Below are positions 48,401-60,175 of a DNA stretch of 64,000 nt, one piece after another (within the stretch, counting starts at the first letter, position 1; each line of letters begins with the position of its first letter). The stretch spans positions 22,682-86,681 of the forward strand of contig JAKZAN010000127.1 in assembly GCA_023053545.1 (NCBI GenBank), given 5' to 3'. The notes under the pieces were generated by a model. It did no database searches. It was not told the DNA's origin and saw only the letters and a program-made list of their open reading frames with translations. A program made the position numbers and the translations under genes. The stretch comes from Lepidurus packardi (Eukaryota; Arthropoda; Branchiopoda; Notostraca; Triopsidae).

Positions 48401-49051
48401 TGCATAGGGAAATCGCTTTCTGCTTAATTTGGATAGTCCCAGCTGGGCCAAAATTGCTGTATCGCTGAATATCAATGACGATAAGCCAACAACCGAAGAG
48501 GGCATGCTACCAAGAGGGTTCTACGTACCTAAAGAAAACTACTTTTTGCCGACTCCTGACAACTTCGTTGACCCTCGTCTTTTTATCATTTTGGATGATG
48601 GCACAGGTAATTAACCTTCTCACCTTTCAATCTTCCAATCATAGGAATGGAACTCTTGAATGATAGACAACTTCGATCCTTTTTCAGAAAAAGCCTGTAG
48701 GACGGTTATGAACTCTTTTAACAGAAGATCAGCGACGATGCTACCCATTTGCAATTTATGCTCGAACTACCAGCTTCTTACCAGGTTCCTCTGCAGAGGA
48801 TTACCAAACCCCTCACATCAACAGAAGACCCCTGCTGTTTAGAAGAATGCGGGTGGGTACAGACAGACACTGGGGAGCAGAGGGCGTCAAATCTGCGAGT
48901 TAGAACTTTGCTGAAGTACGAGTAGCTAGGGGCAGCCCAAAACGAGTACATTGAGGCATGCGAGAAGTTCTGTGAGCAAAGGACATTGGTGGAGAAGAGA
49001 CAGCAAGGGGCATATAGGATTCTGGGCCGTGATGATTTGCTGAAGCTGTGA
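45448..49051 (+). CDS. SPAG17: SPAG17/PF6 central-pair protein (exon joins partly uncertain)
   Basis: Scaffold of the C1a projection of the ciliary central microtubule pair. Starts [12 protein letters not shown] (45448) and ends TGA 49049-49051. Diagnostic pieces in order: [19 protein letters not shown] after the repeat tract, [18 protein letters not shown], a Lys-rich linker, [38 protein letters not shown] segments, [29 protein letters not shown] repeats, [12 protein letters not shown] and a C-terminal ELLNDRQL. Several short introns interrupt it (for example 25 nt before INRTRRPQ); three junctions, including those around the repeat and near 47080-47130, are not resolved. The 189-nt GGGGTT tract lies between residues about 100 and 160. 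Confidence 0.75.
45904..46092 (+). repeat. internal telomere-type (GGGGTT)n tract
   Basis: About 31 tandem GGGGTT units, the classical Tetrahymena-type telomere repeat, with a few 5-nt (GGGTT) and one 7-nt unit and a GGTGGG variant. It is flanked on both sides by SPAG17 coding sequence in the same orientation. No stop codon exists in any plus-strand frame, so it could encode Gly-Leu/Gly-Trp/Gly-Val dipeptides. The frame entering (second) and leaving (third) differ by one base, so either an intron, a one-base error in the G runs, or a join explains it. Confidence 0.95.
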
Positions 49052-49174
49052 AGGGGCAGGATTGCAACAATTATTTGTATCTTAATGCTGAGAAGGCCGT
49101 ATCGGCCAAGTGAATTCTAACTATTAATTAAAAATAACATTCAAAAAATTAACCATCTCCCGAATATCGATCCG

Positions 49175-50460
49175 ATGAGGTCTTCAAACTCCAGAGGTAA
49201 GAACCCTCCTACCACATCCACTTTCGTCCTTTCCACAGACAAATCCAGGGATCGACTCGAACAGACTAACAAAACCACCTACTCTACCAACAAACTTGCA
49301 CAAACAATCGATTCCTCTAAGCCCCAGCATCAGAGGCCTATTTCTGCCTCGAAAAACTAGCAACCCATCGTCAGAAGGTAAACGATGCCTCCCAGGCCGC
49401 CCAATGCTGCATCAAACCCTCCGCTACCACCTCAACGTCCAAAGATGAAAGAAGAAGACTTGATGACCCAGAGTAAAATAATGTAGGCCCGAAACGGTTT
49501 GCAGCTTCTAAAGAAGAAAATAAGCCAGAGAGGACTGAGCAGAGGGCGAGAGGCTGAACCCGTAGGAGAAGTACCATAAGTGAAAAATAAACCTAAGCTT
49601 GCCTCCAGAAAATCTACAAATTAAAACTCAACCGAAGAAATTGACCCGTATTCAAACGCTGCTACGAACCTAGGCAAACAATCTGCCAGACAGACCCAGC
49701 CAACAAGAAAAGGGGCCTCTGTGCAGCCAAACCCAAATGTCCAGCAGAACCAATAATACCGAAATCCAAACGAAGAAATACAAATAAAACCAAAGGCTGT
49801 TGACTTTGAAAAGCTCCTTGAAATAGAACTCCAAAAGGAGCAGATGTCGAAACCAATGAGTCAACCCAAAAACACTAGAAACACCCAAAGACCACGAGAT
49901 CCCTATGCAGATGCTGACCCAGACATACAAGATATTGAACTGATCGAATGTGGTGAGGGCTGCGGTCGAAAGTTCAACCCAACCACCATTTAGAAGCATG
50001 AAAAGGTATGTCGAAAGGTGTTCCAAGAAAAGAGAAAAGCATTTGACTCAGCAGCATTCAGAAGAGTAGAAGCTGAGAACGGAGGAATTCCGCAGTATGC
50101 GGCTCCGAAGAAACAGCAGACAAAGGTGCAAGCAGCAAAAGAATAAAAGGTAGGCCTGCCAAAGTGGAAGTTACAAAGTGCTGCTTTCCGAGCTGGGATT
50201 AAGCATGCGGCTGGGAAGTAGCTGACGAAGGAGTAAAAAGCAGTGGCCGACATGCAGAAATAAGTAAACCAAATTTATCTAATTATGCCTACTATTGTAC
50301 GGGTGTTCAGTTAATGGTCCAATGTCAATACTGCGGCAGGAGATTCAACAAAAATGCTGCGGAAAGACATATTCCTTTCTGCGAAACTAAGTCTAAGCAA
50401 ATGAACACAAAGAGTCTTTCCAACACTATCAAGAGTGCTACCCAGATGAAGCGCAAGTGA
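49175..50460 (+). CDS. ZC2HC1 (FAM164)-type zinc protein
   Basis: A 412-residue Gln/Lys/Pro-rich protein with one 47-nt intron (after ADMQKE), exactly 413 codons. Two C2HC zinc modules: the first, CGEGCGRKFNPTTIEKHEKVC (residues about 250-270), and the second at the C-terminus, CQYCGRRFNKNAAERHIPFC. Spacing C-x3-C...H...C and C-x2-C-GRRF-x(n)-H-x4-C matches ZC2HC1A/B/C. Function in ciliates is not known. Numerous Glu are encoded by TAA/TAG. The protein lies directly downstream of SPAG17 in the same orientation (124 nt apart). Confidence 0.8.
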
Positions 50461-50619
50461 ATGGCTGATATTGATTTCTGAAATTTATCTGCGTGAAGCA
50501 TCTCAAGGATCACAAAATCTCTTGATCGTAAAAAGTTGATAAGGTTCTGACAAGAGTAAACAAATACCCAATAAAAGGGTTTCCTAGTTTGCCGACCTAG
50601 GGATGGACATTGCTTGTAC

Positions 50620-51803
50620 TCAGAATTTCTCAAGCGTTTCTTGTTTCATCCGCATCTCTTCCAGGTACTCCTCTATCTGTTTGGCTAAAGGATTCAGCAC
50701 AACTCCTCGGGCAGGCTCACTTATTTCCATATCTTACTAGTTCATTACGTTAAGATAGTCCAGCAGCACTAATCCTACATGTCCCCGGATGATCACTACT
50801 TTTCCTAGCTCCTTTCCACTCTTGCTTCGTAGCATAGCCCCTTCTTCTATTTTACTGCTTGCTGTATCCTCTAGAACCAGAAAAGGAAAAACTCTTTTCC
50901 TGACTACTCCAGTGTGATATGCTCGGGAGATGAGTTCCTGTCCTAGATAACAGCCTTTGTTGAAGCTTATCCCTTTGAAGAGATCAAGGTTAAATTGGTA
51001 GGGTATTTTGTCTACCATCTTTGCTGAAGGGGCGATAGAGTTTATGAGTTCAAAATCTTAATACTTCGTTGAAGGCTAGGGCTGAAAGTCATCTATTTAA
51101 TAATCAGACTCTAGGCCAACCATTCGCAATCCCATATCAGGTTTTCGCGGATCCACGAACATTGTATTCACATAGCTGCTGGCAACAGGCAGCGTGTGAA
51201 ACGGCACTTCCACCAGGTTACCTGCAGCATTTCCTGACACATTCCCAAATCTTTAATGATTCTAGCCGAATTTATTGATTAAGGGATATGGACTTGGGTC
51301 TGCTTACATAAAGGGCAAAAACTTTGGGTTCCGAGAGGTTCTGCACGCTTACTTTCTTCTTCCAACAATACTTACTAATATGTGAATACAAGGTGTCCTT
51401 CAGCGATGCTTCCACGTCGATCCAGTATTCTTCAGGACTCGCCACTACGCTATTGTTCCTGTATCTATCAAACATTATTAAATGTAACACCTCCTACACA
51501 CATTCTTACAGTCGAGGCCGCAAAATGATCGCGTCCGCAACCATACGACCTTTGGGGTTCAGAAACGCCGTATACATTGCAGCTTTTTTTTATTTGAGCG
51601 ACTCGATATCGTTGGTGATGATGCCTTGGAGGAGTCTGAAGCGATTCTAGCAAGCTTTGTAAAAGGGAAAGAGTACTTTACTTTTTTGAGTCAGGACCCT
51701 GCACGCAGAGTAAGGTTCTTTCAGTGAGATGAGTGATGCTTGGAACTGCCTTTGCAGCTGTGCAGAAGGGGAATAGGAGTTTTGAGAGAAAAAATAGTTG
51801 CAT
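50620..51803 (-). CDS. IBA57: mitochondrial iron-sulfur assembly factor IBA57 (YgfZ/GcvT family)
   Basis: Folate-binding protein needed for maturation of mitochondrial 4Fe-4S proteins such as aconitase and lipoate synthase. From ATG 51803, introns of 22 nt (51655-51676) and 19 nt (51222-51240) leave exactly 381 codons. Landmarks: GPDSKKE..., [40 protein letters not shown], and the [23 protein letters not shown] signature of YgfZ/IBA57. The first 25 residues are hydrophobic/basic ([17 protein letters not shown]), consistent with a mitochondrial presequence. The 19-nt intron is required to keep the frame. Confidence 0.88.
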
Positions 51804-52160
51804 GCGTATGAGTAAAAATTAGTTTATGATTTATGAATGGTGAAGTGAAGAAAAGATTCTGGGATGATTGAGGTAGAAGCAGGATACATGATAGTGTACT
51901 TGTTAAGAATGTAGAAAATGATTGAAGGTGAAGGTGGGCTGGGTGGAGGTGGAGGTGGGTTTAGTAGGTTGATAGCCTGCATTCTCAATAGAATGATAAG
52001 ACAAAGTGCTCGAGCTGAATGGAAGGATCTACAGAACAATGGTCCGCACCACTAAAACTACCAACCACACTATTAAATGAGCATTCATAAACCTTTCTCT
52101 TTGTCTTTATATAATTTCAGAAAGTTTGGAAAACGTCTAAATAGCCACAGAAAATACAAA
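51804..52160. promoter_or_regulatory. divergent intergenic region
   Basis: About 355 nt between divergent IBA57 and kinase genes. An in-frame ATG at 52077 would lengthen the kinase by 28 residues; otherwise no gene seen. Confidence 0.35.
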
Positions 52161-53794
52161 ATGGAAAAGAAGAAACTCATCGACCAAGTGCCCAAAGGAT
52201 TCCGTCCCAAAGAACAGCCAGACGCCTCTGCTGTATTCTACGCTGCCAAGGGTGACCTCTCTTCAGCTAGAGCCATCGATCTCTACGACCGTCAAATCAT
52301 TATCTTTACCGTAAGGCTTCATCTCCAACAACCTATTTGCATCTTATCTGATCCATCTAGAACCAAACAAGAAATGAAGTCTGGGGACGAATTCTCTTCG
52401 ACTTTGATCTTATCTTCGAACTTCTCCGTGGAGAGACGGAAGAGGAGAGGAAGAAGAAGTCAGGTACCCCTGTCGGCATAAAGTTTGAAAGAGGCGAATA
52501 GTCAGTCCAGTTCTTCCACTCCAATGTTGACTCCCTCAAGAGCTGGAGAGACTTCCTTGCCTCCAGGCTCAATCAGCGAGGCTTCCATGAACTCTTCAAA
52601 CCTATCAAAAAAATCGGGAAGGGCAACTTCGCCTCTGTATATCTTGCGATCCGTCTCGAGGATGACCTGAAGTTTGCTATCAAAGCCTTTTCGAAATAAG
52701 CTACTTATAGCGAAGAGAAGGGCAAAGAATCGCTTGTGAATGAGATTGAGCTAATGAGAAAATTCAACCATAAGAACTTGATGCGACTCTTCGAGGTTTA
52801 TGAATCCGAAAACTCAATATACGTCAGTGTTGAGCTTTTGGAAGGAGGCCAGCTTTACGATAAGATCAAGGCCAAACACAAATTTACCAATGAGGAAATC
52901 CAGACGATCGTCCGAGGGCTCCTCCTGGGGCTGTAGCACATGCACGCACGTCGAGTAATGCACAGAGATCTCAAACCTGAAAATATCCTATTAAGGAAGT
53001 AGGGCGATTTTGATTGCGTTATCGCAGATTTCGGACTTTCGACCTGGGCTGACGAACCCGAATATCTTTTCGTGAGATGTGGTACTCCAGGTTACGTAGC
53101 TCCCTAGATTGTGAATATCAAAGACATGAAGGCAAAGTGCGATCCAATTTGCGATATCTTCAGCTTAGGAGTCATTTTCCACATCCTTTTGACAGGCAAA
53201 TCCCCTTTTCCAGGAAAGACTTACAACGAAGTGCTGGCTCAGAACAGGGCCTGCAATATCAATTTCGAAACTGAGGAATGCCTGAAACTTCCACCTCAAA
53301 GTAACCCTTTATCTTACATGCAATTCTTATTATAACACAGCTCTCGATTTACTCAAGCGTATGCTGGAGCGGGAACATACTAAAAGGATTACAGCCACTG
53401 AAGCTCTAAAACATCCTTTCCTTAAAGAAGAGTTCAAGACCAGCAATCCTGCTCACAACTACTCTACTGAACTCCCAATGGAAGGTGAAAACAAACAGCC
53501 CTACAACAAGACTTCTATCTTGGTTAAGAAGACAAGTGGCTGTGACTCTCCTCTCATGACCACAAGCAATCCTCTCAGAAAAGCAAATAACGCCCCTCTC
53601 AAAGATGATAGCTGTCTGAAGTTCAAGATGAAAGAGACTCTACTGACTGGAAGACCGACAATTGCGAAGCAGGTGGCATAGACAGTCCTAATATGAAAAA
53701 GATGATGCTTCCTACAGGGCCGAAAGAGAGCAGATTTGGACAAGAGAAAAAGCTTTTCGGACGTCGGGAAACCAGCGAAGAAAATTAAGGTTGA
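52161..53794 (+). CDS. CAMK-like protein kinase with N-terminal PH-like region
   Basis: ATG 52161 (better context than an in-frame ATG at 52077). Introns of 50, 40 and 29 nt leave exactly 505 codons. Residues 1-140 look like a PH-type domain (DLYDRQIIIFTNQTRNEVWG, KFERGEESVQFFHSNVDSLK, SWRDFLASRLNQRGF), as in some ciliate CAMKs. The kinase domain follows: IGKGNFASVYLAIR, FAIKAFSKE, HRDLKPENILLRKE, DFGLSTW, CGTPGYVAPE-IV with the APE glutamate encoded by TAG, DIFSLGVIFHILLTGKSPF. The C-terminal 150 residues are Ser/Lys-rich. If the last 29-nt intron is ignored the protein ends at 53696 (481 residues). No EF-hands or calmodulin site is obvious. Confidence 0.87.
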
Positions 53795-53944
53795 TTATAA
53801 CCTTCGTAGATTTTGGGCTATTCATCGTCCATGCAGATGAGCACTTCATATCGATCTTAACGACTTTAAATTGATTTAAACGAATTCCCTCATAATTTAT
53901 GCATGTAGGCTGCCAAGACCATACTAGAAACTTGATGATCTCAT

Positions 53945-54949
53945 TCAAGAAACCTTACCCATGCTGAAAAGACTGCTCACGGAAGTCCTTGTCTGTATGC
54001 GATAGATCGCTTCGGCTAGCACTGGTGCGATCGAAAGTCTCACAATCCGGTCCCCGAATTCTTCTTCTCGAGGGTTTGGGGGAATGGTGTTCGTCACGAT
54101 GATCTGATCAAGTGCCGATTTCTGAATATTTTCGAAGGCATTGCCTGAAAATAATCCATGAGTGGCGAACGATCTCACAGACAGGGCTCCTTTTTCCTTG
54201 AGGACTTTGGATGCCTCACTGAGAGTGCCTGCAGTGTCGATAATATCGTCGATGATGATGGCATGCCGATTCTCCACAGATCCTACAAGATGCATAGAAC
54301 CAATCTTGCCTGCGCTTTCCCTCTGTTTTATAATCATAGCGAGTCGAGTATCTTTGACTCCAACTGAGTTCATCAACCCTAAGAAATTCTTCGCTCTGGC
54401 CACTCCTCCAGCGTCAGGCGACACAACCACCAGATTATTCATAGGTAACTGTTTTTGTTAAACGAAATAGTTCATTGCCACAAGTTGGGCTTCCAAATTG
54501 TCCACTGGGACTCGAGGCCCGAAGAACCCCTGGATCTGTCCAGAATGCACATCCACCAAAACCACTCGATCCACACCCACAGTCTCTAGCAGCCTAGCCA
54601 CATCTGCAGCTGAAATCGGCACACGGGGTGCTGTCTTTCTATCTTGACGAGCATATCCATAGTATGGGATGATGACGTTGATTTTCTTTGCAGATGCCCT
54701 ACGCATGGTAGACACCATGAGGAGTAGCTCCACAAGGTTTTAGTTGACTGGAGGACATGTGGATTGGATGATATAGATATTTTTAGACCTGACATTTTCC
54801 TTAACCTAGATGCTCACTTCTCCGTCAGCAAATCTGCCAACCTTCATCTCTCCGAGCTTGAGTCCTAGGATGACGGATATCTCTTCGGCGAGAGGTCGAT
54901 TGGAGTTTCCGCTGAAAAGTAGGACGCTGGATCTAAAGCCATGAGGCAT
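53945..54949 (-). CDS. PRPS: ribose-phosphate pyrophosphokinase (PRPP synthetase)
   Basis: Makes PRPP from ribose-5-phosphate and ATP for purine, pyrimidine, NAD and histidine metabolism. Intronless, 334 residues, ATG 54949 to TGA 53945. Landmarks: [68 protein letters not shown], and the PRPP-binding loop [16 protein letters not shown]. In SIEVKEN and VNENLVEL the Glu is TAG and TAA. Length (318-334) matches the family. The 5' end overlaps the frame of an uncertain upstream ORF on the same strand. Confidence 0.97.
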
Positions 54950-55163
54950 GATAAGTTGTACCTTACTTGAACTACTCTGGCATTTATTTGGAAAGGTCAG
55001 TATTATGATGGTATTTTTAGTTAAGCTTTTGCTTGAGGCTGCGATTGATGCGTTCAGACTCTGGAGTGGCGAAGTAGGTACGATTAGTAGCGTGGAAGGC
55101 GGTGAGTCCTGCTAGCAACAGAATCCTGGAGTTGAATACTCTTTTTGCAAATGCGTAAAACAT
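54825..55163 (-). CDS. uncertain small mitochondrial-looking ORF overlapping PRPS
   Basis: ATG 55163 starts MFYAFAKRVFNSRILLLAG, a typical mitochondrial presequence-like helix, followed by TPESERINRSLKQKLNEKY and acidic EMPEEFKEG. The frame does not meet TGA until 54825, about 120 nt inside PRPS in a different frame. Probably the true gene ends by splicing before PRPS; a donor and acceptor exist near 54945-54985, but I cannot place them with confidence. Alternatively the ORF is spurious. Confidence 0.3.
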
Positions 55164-55541
55164 GCGGCAGGAGGAGTGATAATTGAATTGGATTACAGAA
55201 GGTGGATACTATCATGATACTTTTGCAATAGAAGCATTCGTTATAATAAAATGACGCACATTCTGAGGATACTGGATATAGCTTCTCAACATCTTGTGGA
55301 CTCCTCCTACGTCATGATATCCTGATTCATGTACCTCTACTCTGGACACCGTAACGGATGGTTCTTTCAGAGACCTAGCAAACAAGTTAGCAGGTCGCCG
55401 GACTGAGCTTTGGCGCCTACTTATTAGTTATGCCTATCATAATGATGATGTTTCCCACCATTTTTGATAACTTGCTAACCCACATAAATATAGTTTTCAA
55501 TACCTTCCTCCGAACTTTCCACTATAAAACATAGAGCTCCT
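54950..55541. other. PRPS-MTA1 intergenic
   Basis: About 590 nt between divergent PRPS and the methyltransferase. Apart from the uncertain ORF ending at 55163, nothing supported is visible. Confidence 0.35.
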
Positions 55542-57838
55542 ATGAACAAAGCCAAATCCCCTCCCAAATCATCAAGCTTACTTGTTCTCCGTCGTAGTTG
55601 CCCATCCTCCAGACCTATACCCTCTACTCCCAACGAGCTCCCATCCAAGCTCAACCAACAGCGTAGAACTAGAAGTGCAAGTTCAAAGGCGCTTCAAAAA
55701 CCACGACGAGGACGACCTCCAAAAACAAAGAGAATTCAGCACCGCGAAGTTTATAATCTGATAGAAGGCAGCAGTTGCGTCAAAGATTTGAAAAATGGTC
55801 CAGGACGCAAACGCATAAAGCAGACCATCAAACAGGCGTAGAAATATTAGGATGCTTTTTCTAAGCCAGGTTCCCGAAGGTCAGAATGCGAAGTGAGGTC
55901 ACGACCTAGCCCTTCTAATCTAGAGGAAACCATAAAACTAAGAGGAAGACCTCGCAAAAAGCAAGTGCCTTAGTTCTAAATTCTCAATAACCAACTAGGA
56001 AATCCAAAAGTACAAAAAGAAGGTTGGGCTGCATGTGAGCAAAAAATACGGGACTCTGGTCTTTCCGATGAGAAGCTCCCTGAGCCAGCGAACTACCAGT
56101 AGGAACCTTTTACCTAGCAGCATAAAATATCGGGCCAAGGATACAAACAGGATGTTGTTGAATCTGTTGAGCCAGAACTGGTATCTGGAAGGAGATCACT
56201 ACGTTCAGTATGTAGTGGGAATAAATTTGTGAACCTAACTGGTATAAAGAAGATGGAACCATTTAGTTTCAAGTATGAGTTTCCCTTCCAAAACAGTTAT
56301 AACTAGAGGGTAGACTAAAATCAGAAAGGGTACCTGAAAACTTTGAAGGAAATGCAGATCGAAAGTGCCCCAGGCAGCTATATGTCTAAAACCTTCATTA
56401 ACTGTGATGTAAAGTATTTTAACTGGGAATATTTCGTAGAAAAAGTCGGTTCCTTCGATGTCATAATGATTGACCCTCCATGGAGAATCAAGGGAGCACA
56501 GCAGAATGATAGCCAGTTCATGTTTTCGAACTGCAAGTTTAGTCTGGAGTACAACACCATGAGCAACGTTGAAATTGGGAACCTTGATGTCGGACGATTA
56601 AGTAAAGGTGGGCTGATCTTCTTGTGGATTCTAAATACTCAGCTCGATGTGTCCACATAACTTCTCCAAAAATGGGGCTACGAAGTCGTATAACAACTTG
56701 TTTGGGTCAAGGTCAGAGGCTAAAAGATTTACCTGACTCATGGATATTACTTCATGCACTCGTATGAACTTTGTCTCATTGGGTATAAGTCAGACCACAG
56801 CAGTCCGAGCAAGAGAGAGGACTGCAATGCGTGAAGGAGCTCGCTAGTAACATCTTGGTGTCTGAAGTGCGTCAGAAATCCCAGAAGCCAGATGAAATGT
56901 ACAAACTCATCGATCTAATGTTCCCAGGCAAAATGAAACTAGAGATATTTGCAAGAAATAACAACCTGCGTTTTGGCTGGTTCAGCATAGGCAACCAGCT
57001 CGGTGAATCCTTTGACAAGTGGCTGCTTACTCTTAATTGTGATAAGTGCAAAACTCCAATCAAGCCTAACACCAAGCGATATAAGTCCAAAACCAGGGCT
57101 AACTTCGATCTATGTGATCACTGTGCTCTGAGCGAGGAAAGATATGAATCGGACTTTTTTGAAATCCAAAATCAAGCTGATGAGGATGTAATCCACCAGT
57201 ATCATAGCTGCAATAAGTGTCGAGTAGAACCCATCTGGGGACTTAGATTCGAATGCAAAGTCTGTCAAAGCTATGATCTATGCTAAAGTAATCGCTTCCA
57301 CCCTTATTCTATGTTACAAGTGCTTAGGCTGTTTCGACAACAATCTATCGGCTGAGACGAAGTTCCACGACATTTCGCATTAAATAAAAGTCGTCTAACT
57401 CCCCGTCTTCGGACACGGATTCAACATCCATGATTATAAATGCAACTCTTGCTACCAGAAGCCCATAGTTGGTATCTGCTTCAGTTGCAAGCACTGTTCC
57501 AACTTCAACCTCTGTAACAACCATAATATATCAATACATTCTTGTGTAACTCAGGTCAAAAATGCTTCTTCGCAACACCTACTTAACTGATTTCTAGCGT
57601 CAAAAGACACGAAGAAGAACATAGTATGGAGGCCATCTACGACCCACTGCAGAGACCACAGAGTCGGAAGCGATTCAACTGTTTCAGCTGTGAACGAGAA
57701 GTGTTGGAAGAATGCTGGAGCTGTGAAAACTGTTTCAACTTCTTCTTCTGCGGCGACTGCTACGTGAAACGGGACTCCTTCAGGACTATGATGGCGAACA
57801 GCCACAAGCGATATCATAATTTCAGACAGATATTTTGA
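55542..57838 (+). CDS. MTA1-like DNA N6-adenine methyltransferase with AT-hooks and ZZ-like zinc fingers
   Basis: MT-A70-class enzyme; the closest known ciliate homologue by memory is Tetrahymena/Oxytricha MTA1 (AMT1), which makes 6mA in DNA. N-terminus has AT-hooks (KPRRGRPPKTKR, RGRPRKKQ). Catalytic part: FINCDVKYFNWEYFVEKVG, FDVIMIDPPW (DPPW motif), QQNDSQFMFSNCKF, then EIFARNNNLRFGW and SIGNQLGE. Downstream, in the same exon, come cysteine modules: CDKCKTPI...CDHC, CNKC...CKVC, CNSC...CKHC, CFSC...CENC...CGDC, ZZ-like. A 17-nt intron (56803-56819, or an equivalent one-codon-phase shift) and a 40-nt intron (57286-57325) are needed; a further junction near 57560-57610 is unresolved. TGA at 57836. 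Confidence 0.82.
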
Positions 57839-57882
57839 TAAGTACATCCAAATCACTTGTTGGGACTCGCCTGCGTTTCTCT

Positions 57883-58779
57883 TCACATTAAAAAATTGAA
57901 TATCGGGATGAAGTTTCCTTTCCTCCAGTCGCCGAAGTCGAAGAGAATTCGCTTCTTCTAATTTCTTACACTATGAGCATCCTTTTATCGGTACACAAAA
58001 GCCCATTTAGTCAATACTTTGCCAGTCCCTTTATCTATAAATGTGGGTTTCTTACCCTGCTCATGGAATTGACAGCTGTATTGAACAGGTATGGTGATCT
58101 GATCGATATAGATGTAGTCGTCGGCAGGGGCTAGACTCCTGAGTAGGGATTGCCTCGAGGAGTGAGGGCTAGAAAACACCTCAGCTATGCTTTTGAACTG
58201 AGATCTTAGGGTAGAGATATATTTATTTTATTGGAGTTTATTGCTGAGAAACCCTGTCAACTCTTGTCGTGATTGAGGTTCGAGCCTGTTGCTTTTAGCG
58301 AGGGGGTCTTGGTGTGTTAGTTTCTATTTGCTAGTGATTCTGGGACTGCAATAGAGACTGGCGCCCTGCCGCTGCAGCCTCAAATCATGCACAAAGTACT
58401 TGGAAGCAGGGAATTATCCCAGTCCATAGACCTTCAAAAAACCTTCGGTATGAAGTTATTATGTCTGGATTCGTTCTAGCTTAATTGAGTAGTTGCCTTC
58501 ATGTGCAAGACTAGAAACACCTTTTAGAAACCTGTTTCTCATCTCCAGTATCTGTGGATCTATATATTTTTGGGTAAGTTCATCCGGCCTCACTTGCTTA
58601 GTTTGCGACAAGAAATGGTCGAAGACTGCCTCAATATGTGTTTTTTAGTGATTCGTCAGGAGCCGCAACGCATTGAGTGGCTTGAACCTGGGGTCGATGT
58701 ATAGTTCGTCGACTTCGAATTAACGAAATGTGCGACGGTAGGTACGAGGCAAAAGAGCCGCTATTTGAGAGAATTTCAT
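57883..58779 (-). CDS. unknown protein of 298 residues
   Basis: Intronless frame, ATG 58779 to TGA 57883, many TAA/TAG Glu. Starts MKFSQIAALLPRTYRRTFR, amphipathic and basic, possibly a mitochondrial targeting signal. Middle is charged with KQVRPDELTQKYIDPQILEMR and SPRITSKEKLTHQDPLAKS; C-terminus has a beta-like IPVQYSCQFHEQGKKPTFID. I do not recognise the family. Mitochondrial location is inferred only from the N-terminus. Stop is 45 nt from the convergent MTA1-like stop. Confidence 0.6.
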
Positions 58780-58913
58780 GGCGGATTCTTCAATCGATGA
58801 ATCTAAGAGATAAAACCAAGGGTAATATTATACACTATTGTCAGCATGCCGAGGTGTCTCATACGCACTTAAATGGCAAAGTATTTCAGAGTTTATGCGG
58901 AAGTGTTATGCAA

Positions 58914-59939
58914 TCAATCATAGAAAGTGAGTGCTGCTGGATGGGTTCCTATTTTTCTGGGCACTTTTATGGTCTGTCTTTTCATGCGTCTCTTGCGCAG
59001 CATGTCGTGGGAAGAGAACATCACTTGTTGGCCTAGTCCAACGCTTTCATCACTTCCACAGTCCCCAAATGCCTTTTTCAACAAGCATTGTATAATACCT
59101 TTTGCTTGAATCTATGGTTCTATATTTGAGTTTGCAACAACACTTTGCTTCGTCCAATCTTGATCGAAGTCTTTGATGCAAAACTGGGAAGTGTGCAACA
59201 GAGCACCCACCTTTTCTGAAGGCTTGTACTGAATCGTGCGCCTAGTCGTTGCAGGATAGGGATAAAAGTGCTATTTGGGTTATGGATTCTGTAGCCCTGG
59301 TCTCGACTAGGAAGAATAGACCAAGATATGTTGGGATCGTTTGGGAGTCGAGTATTGACTATGATACTTTTTGCTTGCTATATGTCGTTGGAGTTTCTCA
59401 GGAACAATTTTAGTAGAGATACCCCCCCGATTAAAATTACCATAGCCATACAAGAAGGCATCACTTCCATCGCTGAGCCGTTTGGGCTGGGCTTATTGGA
59501 GTCTGTCGGAGGTGATAGCGAGTTACCTGGTCTTGTGCGAACCCATTTTCTGGATCGGCTGCCTCCTTTGTTGGGATAAATCTCTGAAACATCTGTTGGG
59601 TGATTGGTGGACTTTAAAGACGGGTGTATCTATCTCTGCGACCTGCTGACTTTTTGGTTTCTCTTGGCGATTTGATTATAAATATTATTTTCCCAGTCCA
59701 TTCGTTTCATCCATCTTCTTATGCGACCTTTGCTTCTTGAAAGAATCGGCCGATGTTCTTTGAAGAGCCAGTTTATTCAGTGAACACCCGTTCCAACTCT
59801 CAATGGCAGACATCCTTTGTTAGGGAGATAAACGCACCCGGCAATAAGCCAAAGGAGGTTAAGAGTCTTCATCGTGGGTGAGCCTGAGGAGGTCATCGAC
59901 AGCCTGCTGTTCCCTGTTCTGATGGGGATAACTGGACAT
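58914..59939 (-). CDS. unknown basic protein of 341 residues
   Basis: Single frame from ATG 59939 to TGA 58914 with at least eight TAA/TAG read as Glu. Basic and Gln/Lys-rich, largely without hydrophobic helices, so probably soluble or nuclear. Motifs visible: FLYGYGNFNRGGIS, TRRTIQYKPSEKVGALLHTS, KIGTHPAALTFYD at the end. The plus-strand frames over the same region look like shadows. Function unknown. Confidence 0.55.
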
Positions 59940-60175
59940 GGTTGATTAATATGTATGTTAATAAGTGGTGTGGCCTCCAAAAGAGTGGAAATGCATTGGT
60001 AGAGTGAGAGTCGGGATCTTTAAAAATATTATCACTAGTCGAAAGAAAAACATCAAAGAGTCCGCTCGGAATTTCTTATGCGACTCTCTTCTCCTTCTTT
60101 GGAAATAGTAGCCCTCATCTTTGCCTGGCTGATTTGTTACTGTCGCCGCGACACTCGACGATTGAATGCAGTGCC

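Noticed and set aside
58728..59579. Plus-strand ORFs opposite the unknown 341-residue gene
   Set aside because: Minus-strand frame is longer, continuous through eight reassigned codons and ends in TGA; plus frames are shadows.
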